From the NCBI GenBank assembly GCA_914767715.1, contig OU612073.1:14136001-14200000 (forward strand): a stretch of 64,000 nt of DNA. Reading direction: 5' to 3'. The stretch's first letter is position 1, and every line of letters begins with the position of its first letter. Under the pieces are notes generated by a model. The model searched no databases. It had not been told where the DNA came from and worked only from the letters and a program-made list of their open reading frames with translations. Source of the DNA: Membranipora membranacea (Eukaryota; Bryozoa; Gymnolaemata; Cheilostomatida; Membraniporidae). This document shows positions 1-10,357 of the stretch, in pieces. Made by a program: the position numbers and the translations under genes.

Positions 1-1338
1 AATAAAAGAAAAATGGACCTATCAAAATAAATTAATTGGTGTAGGGGTTTGGCTGGTCTGCCAAAAACAGTCGATTAAAAAGAAGTTGACCTTGGTCAAA
101 TTTTTTAATTTTGCTTTATGATGACAATGACAGTGGTGTCTGCTGTCTCTGATTAAAGTCTCAATTATGTCTGTCCAAACATTTTTTGAGGCGATGCCAA
201 GTTTTCATAGTCAAGACTGATAGTAGAAGTCAGAACAAAATTATAATTTTATTGATGCTCATTAAACTGAGAGATAACAAGGAGCCACCAATGACTGGCA
301 GGTTATTACAAACCCCTCCCAACTCTCTTATTGGCGATGCGATGACCATAATGGCACTGAAGTAGGCTTTATTCATTTTATGGTACAGATGAAATCCAGT
401 GATAGAAGTGGAAATATGTGGCAACATGAATCGCAAGGTCAAAGGCAGAAGGGAATTAATGGTGGTATATAGCCTTAATTGCTTTCCAGATACTACTCCA
501 CATCAAAAATTCATTTACTGACACGTCGATATTGGTATGACTAAGATCCCATATAGAAAATGTTTGTAAATCGCATGTTTTAACTATAGAATAATTGTAC
601 ATTAACTGAAATACATTGAAATATAAAACCAGTATTGGCAAAATAATGCAGTAAATTATGTTATGCAAAAGGTGTGATGAAAATCTATTCAGAATTATGT
701 GCAAAATAACATTGTGATCAACAATGAACCACCAATTTTGGGTGATTGATGACGAATTTAGAAATAATTTTTTATGCCACTAACTGCTCTTCTTTTGAAT
801 TTACTATCAAACCCCACCATCAAAACCTCTGAAATATTCAAGCTTGGTAGTTGGCGTGTAAGATGTTTTGCTTGACCTGATTTCAGATTTTTGGAGTGAG
901 AGGAATGCGTGTTTTAGACGAAATAAAGATAGTGAAGCCACACAAATCAAAATATCTCAAGATGTAAAGCCAAAATCAATTGTAATTGCTTCGATAAAAA
1001 AAAGGAAAAAGGGGCTTTAGAGATAAGGCTAGGTCGGATTGCATCAGGGGTCAGGAATGGCTCTATAGCTATTGTAAAAATTAATATTTAAACTGATGTT
1101 TGAGAGACCTAAAAATATTTATTCGAAGTCATAGTTCATCACCTCAAATAGCTACTGCTGCAACACAGGCCTAAGAGTTAGTGTGTATCAGTTCCTATCT
1201 GTTACAATTCAGTACAAACACAAAATACTCCTTCTTACAGTGACCAAAATTTTGCTTCATCATTGAGGATACAATCTTTCTCCCTTTCTATTTAGAGCAG
1301 AAACCACATGTGCAGGGTCACCATAAATCATTTTAAAG
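1..1338. other. No exon recognised; left flank of the foldback element
   Basis: Neither strand gave an exon that I could match to a protein or connect by splice phase. The stretch may be intron or 3' flank of the minus-strand SLCO gene, whose later exons are missing from the window. Short open frames here have no family-like content. Confidence 0.5.
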
Positions 1339-1343
1339 AGCTC

Positions 1344-3982
1344 TGTTGAACCCACAAACGTCGCAAACGTCAAAACGTCGCAATCTAGCGTTCCACTAAC
1401 GTCGCAATCCAAAAAACGTCGCAACGAAGGGTTTTTAAAACGTCGCAAACCAACAAAAGTCGCAATTTTTTAAACGTCGCAATAGCTCGAACCCACTAAC
1501 GTCGCAAATGTCGCAACTCAACAAAAATACGAAGTTGTCTTCTCATTTGATGCAAATTGGTGATGATGATATGTTGCGAGAAGTAGAAAGGAGCATACAA
1601 ACTTCAAAACACGGTGGGGAATCGAATATCAACATTATACATTGTGCTATGGGTAATTGTTGAGTATTTTTCAGGTTATTTGAATCATTTTTTTCACTTC
1701 CTAGGGTCGTTTGTTGTTACCTCAGAATCAATTAATGCTGTCATATTAGGGATGCTAATCACTATTTAGCAGACATAGTTACATACCAATTTGTGATGTA
1801 CCTTAATGTTTGATTTAGCCAAAGATTGAACTTGTCAAGAGGTGTGGACACAGTTGGATTGAGTGCTATATTTTTTCCTCTTGCTGACATGGCCTTAATC
1901 CATCAAATTGCACAGCCTTCCCATGATGCAACACTTTGGATTTCCCAGATAAATAAAGTCAAACATTTTTTATATACCATGTAATTTTTTAATTTTCATT
2001 TTGTTGGGAGGTGTTTTCTCACAAAGTAAAATAGAATGACTCATAACATGTTTTCTACATCCCACTTATGAAATAAAACGGTATGGTAGAAAGTTCATCC
2101 ATTCTCCCTGGTTGATTACAAGCAGATGTACATGAGCAACCATCTGAGAGCCCTGGGCATGTTTATTGAGTCAATTTTAGTTTGATCAATGGAAACAAAA
2201 ACCTGTGTTCCTAGACAATACTGTGTGCCATGAGAATGTTTTGTCTTATATATAATATATATCTATGATATAGGCGCTGGCTGACCATGTTAGATTTATT
2301 TATCAATATGGATAATAAGTAGGCTATGGCTACAGCAGATTTTCTCAGCTCTTTATTATTTTATTCATTGACCCTCATCCATACCACTGAATAGATAGTA
2401 TAGGCAGCCCAATGTATGTATAGGTAGAATAGATAGATACTACTTAACTTGCTGGCTAGATAGGCAAAAGCAAGTTGAATTTTTAGAGGTAGGATAATAG
2501 TCTTTGGGTACCCAGGCATAGTTGAGCTGAAATTTTTTTAAATTGATTTCATTACTAAACAAGCAAATCACGATATCTCAAAAAAATTCATCCGCTGGTC
2601 CCTTACCCTATCTTGACAAGCTTTGTCGGAGGGGTTCCCCTCTCCTTCCAGCAATGCTTGTCAAGAAAGGCCACTGTTTGCCATGGTCTTGCAGGATGTG
2701 GCACTTTGAAGACTTCTCTTTCAGGGAGTATACAATAACAAATTCAATAAAATTTAAGAGGTTAACGGTTCCCATAATGCATATCTATGGAATTACCAAA
2801 GTATATTGAGGCCAATTATAATTTGACTTGAATTTTTTAGGGAAACCCATTTATTTTATAACCATGGCAATTAACAATAAGCCGCTGGGTCCCAAAGCGA
2901 TATTCAATTCTGTAAATTGTCAACTGCACTATCATTGACCCACTGTCAAGGTCTCTTGTCCATAACCCAGGGTTTGAGTTTACAAACTGCATATAATTCT
3001 AGTGATGAAAATACAATTGCCGTTACGCAATGCAAGGTGTAATATCGCATCCTATTGTATGGTAATGGTTCCTATGGTATCCTGTTGAGGTTTTATTATC
3101 ATACCATAAAACCATAAAGTTGCATCTTGGGAATGATGTATAAATTCCTTATTCAGTAGATAAAGGGTAATTCATAAAGAGATAAAGGGATTCATGCATA
3201 AATGATTCAACATTTATGGCATTTCAAGTAGTGTAAAACCAAAAAGTTACATCTTGGGAACGATGTAAAAATTCCTTATTCAGTAGATAAAGGGTAAGTC
3301 ATAAAGAGATAAAGGGATTCATGCATAAATGATTCAACATTTATGGCATTTCAAGTAGTGTAAAACCAAAAAGTTACATCTTGGGAACGATGTAAAAATT
3401 CCTTATTCAGTAGATAAAGGGTAAGTCATAAAGAGATAAAGGGATTCATGCATAAATGATTTAACATTTATGGCATTTCGAGTAGTGTAAAAGCATAGCC
3501 CATATCAAACATGACAGTATATTTCAAGCTTGACATGTATGCAGATATTTGCCTTACTTGTGCTAAATCTTGATTAGCACCCATTTATGACAGTATTAAT
3601 GGAGTCTGAGGTAACAATAAACGACCCTAGAAAGTGGAAAAATGATTCAAATAACCTGAAAACTACACAACAATTATGCATGGCACACAATATAATGTTG
3701 ATATTCAATTCCCCACCGTGTTTTGCAGTTTGTATGCTCCTTTCTACTTCTCGCAACATATCATCATCACCAATTTGCATCAAATGAGAGGACAACTTCG
3801 TATTTGTGTTGAGTTGCGACATTTGCTTCATGGGTTCGAGCTATTGCGACGTTTAAAAAATTGCGACTTTTGTGGGTTTGCGACGTTTTAAAAACCCTTC
3901 GTTGCGACGTTTTTTGGATTGCGACGTTAGTGGAACGCTAGATTGCGACGTTTTGACGTTTGCGACGTTTGTGGGTTCAACA
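1344..3982. mobile_element. 2.6 kb foldback DNA transposon, Ginger-like ends, non-autonomous
   Basis: The ends are exact inverted copies starting TGTTGAACCCACAAACGTCG. The arms are about 400 bp long (about 1344-1750 and 3581-3982) and remain clearly alignable throughout. The outer 180 bp of each arm carries roughly eight spaced copies of CGTCGCAA, which look like transposase-binding subterminal repeats. The element is flanked by a 5-bp direct duplication, AGCTC, at 1339-1343 and 3983-3987. The interior has no transposase frame that I can see, only a tandem repeat. TGTNR termini with 4-5 bp target duplications are described for Ginger-class elements, so this assignment is by inference; a foldback derivative of another class is possible. 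It sits left of the SLCO exons, in an intron or the 3' flank of that gene. Confidence 0.8.
3111..3491. repeat. Three tandem copies of a 127-bp unit
   Basis: The shared block CATCTTGGGAA recurs at 3123, 3250 and 3377, exactly 127 bp apart, and the whole unit is repeated with few differences. Copies 2 and 3 are nearly identical and copy 1 differs slightly more. The array lies inside the foldback element, just inside its right arm. Confidence 0.9.
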
Positions 3983-4602
3983 AGCTCAAAGAGTTACAAA
4001 ACCTCGGAGGTTCTCAAGATGCTGAAAAATTCTCTGTAATATAAAGAATCTTATGAAAAATTTTTGATTTTGAAGTTGACCGTTAACCATTGGCATAAGC
4101 CTAGAAATATACTAAAAGGTATGAAACTGTTTAAAAAAATGAGTGGTGCGGAACTTAGCTGATAAAAATGCTTTCCTACCTGGAACATAATGTTTATCTA
4201 AAATTATAACAAATTACTGCAGTACTAAAGATTCGGTCTGAGATCAGATCAGATATATGTCTGTACTACAAGGGGAAGAAATTGTTACCTACAGCTTATC
4301 TTGGGAGATTTTAAGGAGATTCACAAATCTGTATTGATTCAGGGGATGCTTTTACGCTACACGCACCATTCTAAATCTGCCCCTGCAGAAAAAACAGAGC
4401 AATTTTTTCTTTGCATGTTGAGTAGAATTTCCTTTCTCAAAGTGTCAGTTCTACTAGACCATGCTTGGTAGGGTTTTAAAGATCTCAGTCTGAAAAGTCT
4501 TTAGGGAATATGAAATAAAACAGCCTGTGGACCAAATTGCAGTACAATTGTTGCCGAACAACAAATCTTAAGTGCTGACGCTAAGGATTATCAGTACTTT
4601 AC
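3983..4602. other. No exon recognised between foldback element and SLCO exon 3
   Basis: This stretch runs from the right target duplication to the donor of SLCO coding exon 3. No exon-like or repeat structure was found. It is probably intron of the minus-strand SLCO gene. Confidence 0.4.
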
Positions 4603-7456
4603 CGTTAGCTGCCGAGCACATAACAGTTTGTCCTTCTGATAAAGGCTCATAACTTGGAGACGTAAAGTGTGCCATACTCATAACAAAACAGCCGGCAGCT
4701 AGCATCAACAAACTGATGGCGAGAATTCTCGGTTTGTGGCCTTTCCCACAGAGATAACCAACTGGCAGGACCTGCAATTCAAATGGCTAATTTATGACTT
4801 TGGTCATGCCAAGTGTCAGTTATTAATGACATAATGATTATGATATCAGAGAGAAAAAGATTACGACAGAATGTAACACAAATAAAATTTAAATTATTTT
4901 ATGATTACAACCTCATTGACACGATAAGGTTAAGTGTTTCTCCAGAAGGCTGTACTAATCACTGACAGATACAATAGGGCCCATAAAAAAGTGACACACC
5001 AGAGGTATCTTTAAAGGGCAACCAGGGTTTCAAACAACTTCTCATTGATTAATAGCAGATTGCACCTTCTGAATAGGGAAAAAGACAAAATCTAATTCGG
5101 ATGATTATTCAGCCAGAATTCTTGTGAAACAATTCATCATTCAGGTACTCAAACACAGCTAAAATAGAATACCACAGAGCAGTTTCCTGTTCCTGTTATT
5201 ATTTAGCCTGTGCTCTGTCATCATTACAGCAATGTCTTGGAACCTCCCCTAAACTGAAGTGTTACCTAGCTTAGAGTCATCAACTACTTTGAGTTTTACA
5301 CCGTGTCATGCACAAAGCTGATGCTGCCTAGCACATTATTTACTACCCATTAAAACATTGCTGCGAACCCTTGGTTGCCCTTTAAGATTTTACAGAAATG
5401 CACTACTCGACCACTAAACTTGACCATTATGACCAACAAACCAGAGACTATAGATATATCTATAGTCTCTGATTGTGACACAATGTTACTTGTTGAAATT
5501 GTGGTTAGTTGAAGTCACAAACGTATGGTTGAAGCTCTAAAACTATGCCAGAGTAGCTTGTTGTAGCTTAAGATAAAATTATCAATGCATCCACATATTA
5601 ATATATCAACCTCTTGAACATATCAACATTAGTTTTATCATCATCAATATTATCATCGTCATCAACATATCTTTAGTCTCAGACCAAACTATGTAACACC
5701 TGTATGTCCAGGGTTCTGACACAATGTAACTTGTTGACATTGTGGTTAGTTCAAGCCATAAGCATATAAATACATATTTATGAATCTATGGTTTACCCTC
5801 TAAAACTGTGCCAGGATAGACGGCGGCGGCGGTAGCATAACATTATCAACATATTATTTACGTTATCAACGTATCAACGCTATCAACATTATCAACGTTG
5901 TCAACATCATAAACGTAGCAACATTATTATTTATCTTCATTTGGACTTTGATTTTCACAGAGTGGTAAACCTTTTGGTCCTATAAATAAGTATTTATATG
6001 TTCATGTCAATGACCTATCAAAATATCAACATATCATATACGTTGGAAAGCTGCTGAGCTACTGAATGTTAATATAGGTACAAAAACTTGATCTGATGGT
6101 GCTGTGTCATTTTAGTGAGGAAATGAGGTAGAAAATGCTGTTTTTGTTATTGCAGATGGCAAAGACATTATTTTGGTTGGATTAATGTATGACAAGTCGG
6201 AAGTGACTTTTGACATCAGGTCATAAAATGAATGTTTTTTGTTGATTGGTGAGAATATGTGGAATTTAAATCAATGATTTGGAACCGATCATCATTTGAA
6301 GAGAACTCTAACGGAAAATCTTAATTAATTTTGTTTCAAGCCTATGATCTGTTCCGAATCAATGATAAAAATTTCACATATTTCCATCCATTTACAAAAA
6401 AATATATTGTGTGAGGTGGCGTTAAAGTCAATTTAGACTAGTCATTTATATTAAACCAAAACCAAACCAAACCATATGATGAACTCCATCTTTAAGAATA
6501 CATTCCACATATTTTTGAATTTCTTGTAACTAATTTAACTTTTCATTCAGCATTGACAACAGCAGTTTTCACCCAATTTCTTCACTAACATGGCACAACC
6601 TCATCTAATCGAGTTTTTGTGCAGGTATTTACATTCAGTAGCTTAGCAGCTTTCAAACAGTATATAATATGTTGATATTCGAATCGGTCATTGACAGGAT
6701 AGCTGGTAGTAGCATTATCAACCTAATTCTCCGCCCTTTGATGGGGAAAGTGGTTCATAATGTAATGCTAATATAGAAATGCAAGAAGAAGAGGAATAGA
6801 AGTAAGATGTAGATGTGTATTGATATACTTACCGAAACTGCAGCTCCTATGTCAAACATACTGGCGATCAGGCTAGACTCCCTACTGTCCAGCTGGTACC
6901 GTCTCTCATATGAGGATATGTTCACGTTGTTGATACCATTTATTGCAAAACCTGTCGAAAAATGTATAATAGCAATAGAATAGCATATTTTCCCGACTGC
7001 CTTTCTACTGAGCAATCATGATGGTTAAAAGATGTTGGTTGAAATGTTGGTTGAAATTGCAAGGATAAGGCAAAATAGTTGGTGCCTTAAGAGCGAGGCC
7101 GCAATGTCTGGGCCAGTTTTGCTCTCAGTCTATAGGCAGGTCGGAGTGCACCTGGGGGTCCAACAAGTCCCAGTAGTTAGAAGACAGCATTGAGATTCGA
7201 ACCTTGAAACTTGATTGTGATGAACCTATGGTAGTGATTATATTGTTAATTTTTCATAAAGCTCCTTACCTTGAACCATTGCGTATAAGGTGACAATTAC
7301 CAGAAACATTTTCGGATTGGCACATTTCTGTAGCCAATTGGGCTTGCATGACGCGCCGTATCCGCAACGAGTATCAATTTCTTCTTGATCTGCGACTTCT
7401 GTCTGTGTTTTCTCACCAGTGGCGGATGAGATATCTGAGGAGCTAGACATTGTCAC
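4603..7456 (-). CDS. Solute carrier organic anion transporter (SLCO/OATP family), N-terminal part only
   Basis: OATPs are 12-helix plasma-membrane carriers for organic anions. Three minus-strand exons join in phase: 7270-7456, 6833-6951 and 4603-4771. Exon 1 encodes a Ser/Thr/Glu-rich cytosolic N-terminus, then the family block CGYG..CKPNWLQ..ANPK.F leading into helix 1 (..YAMVQG). Exon 2 has FAINGINN, SSYERRYQLDSRESSLIAS and FDIGAA, matching the helix 1 to helix 2 segment of OATPs. Exon 3 has GKGHKPR and HFTSPSYEPL, as after helix 2 and helix 3. ATG can be at 7456 or, two codons later, at 7450. Exon 3 ends at a good donor (phase 1), but no later exon could be found down to position 1, so the large extracellular loop, the OATP signature and the C-terminal helices lie outside the window or were missed. 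Subfamily is not assignable. Homology is clear from established family motifs. Confidence 0.9.
5442..5471. repeat. Perfect 30-bp palindrome
   Basis: The arms CAGAGACTATAGATA and its exact complement meet with no loop. It lies in SLCO intron 2 next to a pair of direct repeats. Confidence 0.9.
5462..5815. repeat. Diverged direct repeat, two copies about 241 bp apart
   Basis: The block GACACAATGT.ACTTGTTGA with following ATTGTGGTTAGTT appears at about 5477 and again at about 5718, and both copies continue to CTCTAAAACT.TGCCAG. The spacer is rich in ATCAAC-type simple sequence, which resumes at 5840-5920. Confidence 0.7.
6004..6697. mobile_element. Foldback element, about 690 bp, in SLCO intron 2
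   Basis: The two halves are imperfect inverted copies around a centre near 6350. For example, AAAGCTGCTGAGCTACTGAATG at about 6049 pairs with CATTCAGTAGCTTAGCAGC at about 6632, and the outer TGTCAATGACC pairs with GGTCATTGACA. No coding sequence is seen. It is probably an old hairpin-type MITE; the ends are approximate and no target duplication was identified. Confidence 0.7.
7091..7205 (-). repeat. SINE-like unit, tRNA-type box B (minus orientation)
   Basis: Read on the minus strand, it begins GGTTCGAATC (Pol III box B-like), then a T-C-rich linker, CTACTGGG, CCCAGGTG and GACCTGCCT. The same order of blocks occurs at 58858-58970 on the plus strand, which shows a dispersed family. It lies in SLCO intron 1. 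Box A is not clear, so this copy may be 5'-truncated. Confidence 0.6.
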
Positions 7457-7791
7457 ACACCTAGTTTTACACTCTGCAATTTAAAAATCCTCAAGATAAA
7501 TACCAGTGATGTGGGTCTCATCCGGCTTTTTGACAATTTGAACCCAACTGCACGCTTTGTGAGTAACAGACAGATTAAAAGGATGAAAATGTGACAGGGA
7601 CGACTGACGACTTCTTCATCAGTAGCATGACATGCGATAAGTGACAACTTGATGGCGCCACAAGATACTTTATTCCAATGACTCTACCAAAACTTTTATG
7701 CAGCGAGATATCTAGTGATGCCACAATTTAATTTTCTATTGGATTTATTACACTGTATTAACCCCTATTTTGCCTTAGAAGTCAAAAAGTT

Positions 7792-7863
7792 GCCTTTCAC
7801 TATTTGTTATTTGTATACTTTCATCCATCCTCTATAACTATATAAATAAATAAATAAATAAAA
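7792..7863 (+). repeat. Retroposon 3'-end fragment with (TAAA)n tail, copy 1
   Basis: About 65 bp running from AAGTTGCCTTTCACTATTTG into TATAAATAAATAAATAAA is repeated at 50358-50425 with few changes. Upstream sequence differs between the copies. A shared 3' tract plus a simple-repeat tail is typical of 5'-truncated LINE or SINE insertions. Confidence 0.6.
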
Positions 7864-8334
7864 ATGTGATTGTCAGTTTGGCGTACTGTTAGCCATCAAT
7901 AAATTAATTTAAATGAAAAGCAGCCACAAAATCAGATAGGACTATAATGAAATAACAGTTTTGACAGATGATGAGCCCTACAGACTGGAGCTCCGAAGAG
8001 ATACACCTCGGTGCATAGCTTCCTGGCATAGGACGAGGACGGCTATTGCGAAAAATGCCTACTGATCATACCAAGGAGTTACTCCACGGTCCCACACAGT
8101 TGAATGTCTAATTTAATGTGTGCAGCTATTCACCACAAATAATCGCACTGCTAGTGACTACTCACTATTCCGCTTAGAGAATTTAGCTGGTCATTAAAAA
8201 AATATGTGCTGCTCATTTTTTTAATGGTTGTCGTCGTCAAGGAAACTAATACACACCTATTTAACATATCCCTAAGCTGTCAAACAAGAGGTTGAAGATC
8301 GATACCCACGCTCTCTCTAGAGATTAAATCTTAA

Positions 8335-8596
8335 GTAGCTCCCATGCACACATGCAACATTTGGTGACTGCACCCAAACCAGCCGCACAAAAATCGCCAA
8401 CTCTCAATAATAACAACACAGGTTTCAAACTCAGATAACTCCGATAATCACAACTTGATTGTGTGGAACATTCCATTGCACATGCCACATTTGGTGACTT
8501 CACCCAAACCAGCCACACAGATAACACAAATGTTAAAAAATTAGCACAGGTTTTTAACTCAGACAACTCCGCTAATCACAACTTGACTGTGTAGAA
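8335..8596. repeat. Tandem duplication, two copies of about 130 bp
   Basis: The block CATTTGGTGACT.CACCCAAACCAG occurs at 8358 and 8488, and both copies continue through AACTCAGA.AACTCCG.TAATCACAACTTGA. Divergence is modest. No coding function is suggested. Confidence 0.85.
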
Positions 8597-9351
8597 TAAT
8601 ACTGATTTAGAAATCAAGGATTTTCTTATCAGTAATAATCAGTATTGCCAACAGACATTGATAGCTACATGGGGTCATCACCCCTTCCCTCCCACATTGA
8701 AGTCAACATAATGTCTCTAGCAGTTTATTTGAGAAATACTTCTGCCAAAAATAAAAATCTGTTGCCAAGTGCGGTCTGCTACTTATTCAGTTATGCAATG
8801 AGCATCACCCTATTAAATATACGATGTGCTCAGAATTCATCATTTATGTCTCTGCTACCAAACTAACCTCTGTCTCAGTGAATTCCGAATGAAATGGTGG
8901 GTTGCAGCATATACAGCAGTTCCATATGGATATTGGTGTTCATATCCCTTCATGCCTCATTGGTTTCAAATAACAATGGATCCAGTTTCACGCAAGAGTG
9001 TCCGAGCTATTAAATCCTCAAGCTTGAAAATGACAGCTAGCATGATTAAAGAGCCAGAAAAAGCTTGTTATGAGATATATCGCATTTTAACACTATTATT
9101 TCACACTGATAAGTCGTCTTAATAATCCAAGGCCGACCGAATTCCTGACTCTGTGTTACTTTTTTGAGAACCTTGGATGTCTATCACCTTTCTCTGGAAA
9201 ATCTGGTCTCAAACTGCTATCATCTCCCTACTGCTTTCCTAAAATAACTCATCATATTTTAGGGGACCTTAATCAATCATGAAGCATTTATCTTTCAGTG
9301 TGTGATTAATAGGGTATTGTGAGATTAAGTCACAAGAAATGCTCACTGTAA

Positions 9352-9728
9352 GGTGCAAAACATACCGTGGCTAAGAAAGCGGAAAAAAATTAAAATGATC
9401 TGTTTTGAATCAAACTTAAAAAGGCCTGAATTGAATTAAACATTTCATTGAATTTAATAAAACTTTTCTGCATCACACTTTTCTGCATCAAACCTTTCTA
9501 CATCAAACTTTTCTGCATCAAACTTATCTGTTCTGCACCGAACTTTTCTACTCTGAATCAAACTTTGATGCAGATCAAAAGGTTTGATGCAGAACAGAAT
9601 AGTTTGATGCAGAAAAGTTTGATTGATTCAATGAAATGTTTAGTTCAATTCAGGCCTTTTTAAGCTAAATTCACAGAAGATAATTTTAATTTTATCTGGC
9701 TTTCTGGGCCATAGTAAAAACACCCTCT
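9352..9728. mobile_element. Foldback MITE, about 375 bp, with internal TTTTCTGCATCAAAC repeats
   Basis: The left arm reads TTAAAAAGGCCTGAATTGAA then CATTTCATTGAAT, and the right arm is its complement ending AGGCCTTTTTAAGC. Pairing extends outward through AAGAAAGC / CTTTCT. The centre carries several short units of the form CTTTTCTGCATCAAA on both strands, so the hairpin is itself built of repeats. Ends are approximate. Confidence 0.8.
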
Positions 9729-10357
9729 TGAGAGATATTTGCACAAAACCAGTAGTTGTCATTCCTCAATGCATGGGCTGATAACCAGACACATCGCCAT
9801 CTACTCAACCAGGCTGTTCAGCAGTGAGTGAAATGCTTATTTCATAATCAATAAGTGCTGAAGTCTGACATGAACTGAAAACACTGATTACCTCTTCAAA
9901 TATCCCAAGTGTATTGTTTTGTGTGATGAAACAAAAGAAGTGATTGTTTGATGGTTTTTGTCATTTGATTATTGGTGATGAGACTATTGCATTATTGATT
10001 GACAAATAAAAAAACTGCTAGTAGTGTATTTTGATGAGACCTGAAAAGCCAATGTTGGTTTAAGATTAATCTCAAGACAAAGTAAAAATTGTATTGCTAT
10101 CATAACCCGCAGAATAAGTTATGAACTGCAAGGAACAGTCAGAAGATATAAAAAACACAACAAGTAACCCAGCGAATATCTACAGATAGTTAATGTTCTA
10201 CAATTTGAGATATTTGTGGCAGCTAGAAAATTTTACAATATTGTTAAGTCAGCAGGATTTTAAAGCGACTCATCGTTGTGATTAGATATAGAGTGACGTG
10301 TGACCTCTAGGTGTGACCTGTGACCTCTAGGTGTTACCTGTGACCTGTGCTGCTGAC

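Larger units (their letters stand above)
7457..10357. other. Repeat-rich spacer between divergent SLCO and the 198-aa gene
   Basis: The spacer holds a retroposon-like tail (7792-7863), a 130-bp tandem duplication (8335-8596) and a foldback unit (9352-9728). The 5' ends of both flanking genes face it, so promoters and 5' UTR exons should lie inside, but no TATA box or CpG cluster stands out. Open frames near 8645-9122 show no family features. Confidence 0.5.

Noticed and set aside
1-1338. Further SLCO exons left of the foldback element
   Set aside because: I searched the minus strand for the expected motifs after helix 3 and found none, so the gene model was left incomplete.
3111-3491. Possible CRISPR-like array
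   Set aside because: The 127-bp units are contiguous with no spacers and the DNA is eukaryotic.
8826-9122. 98-codon open frame on the plus strand (MLRIHHLCLCYQ...)
   Set aside because: No family-like pattern, no splice partners, and composition like translated noncoding DNA.
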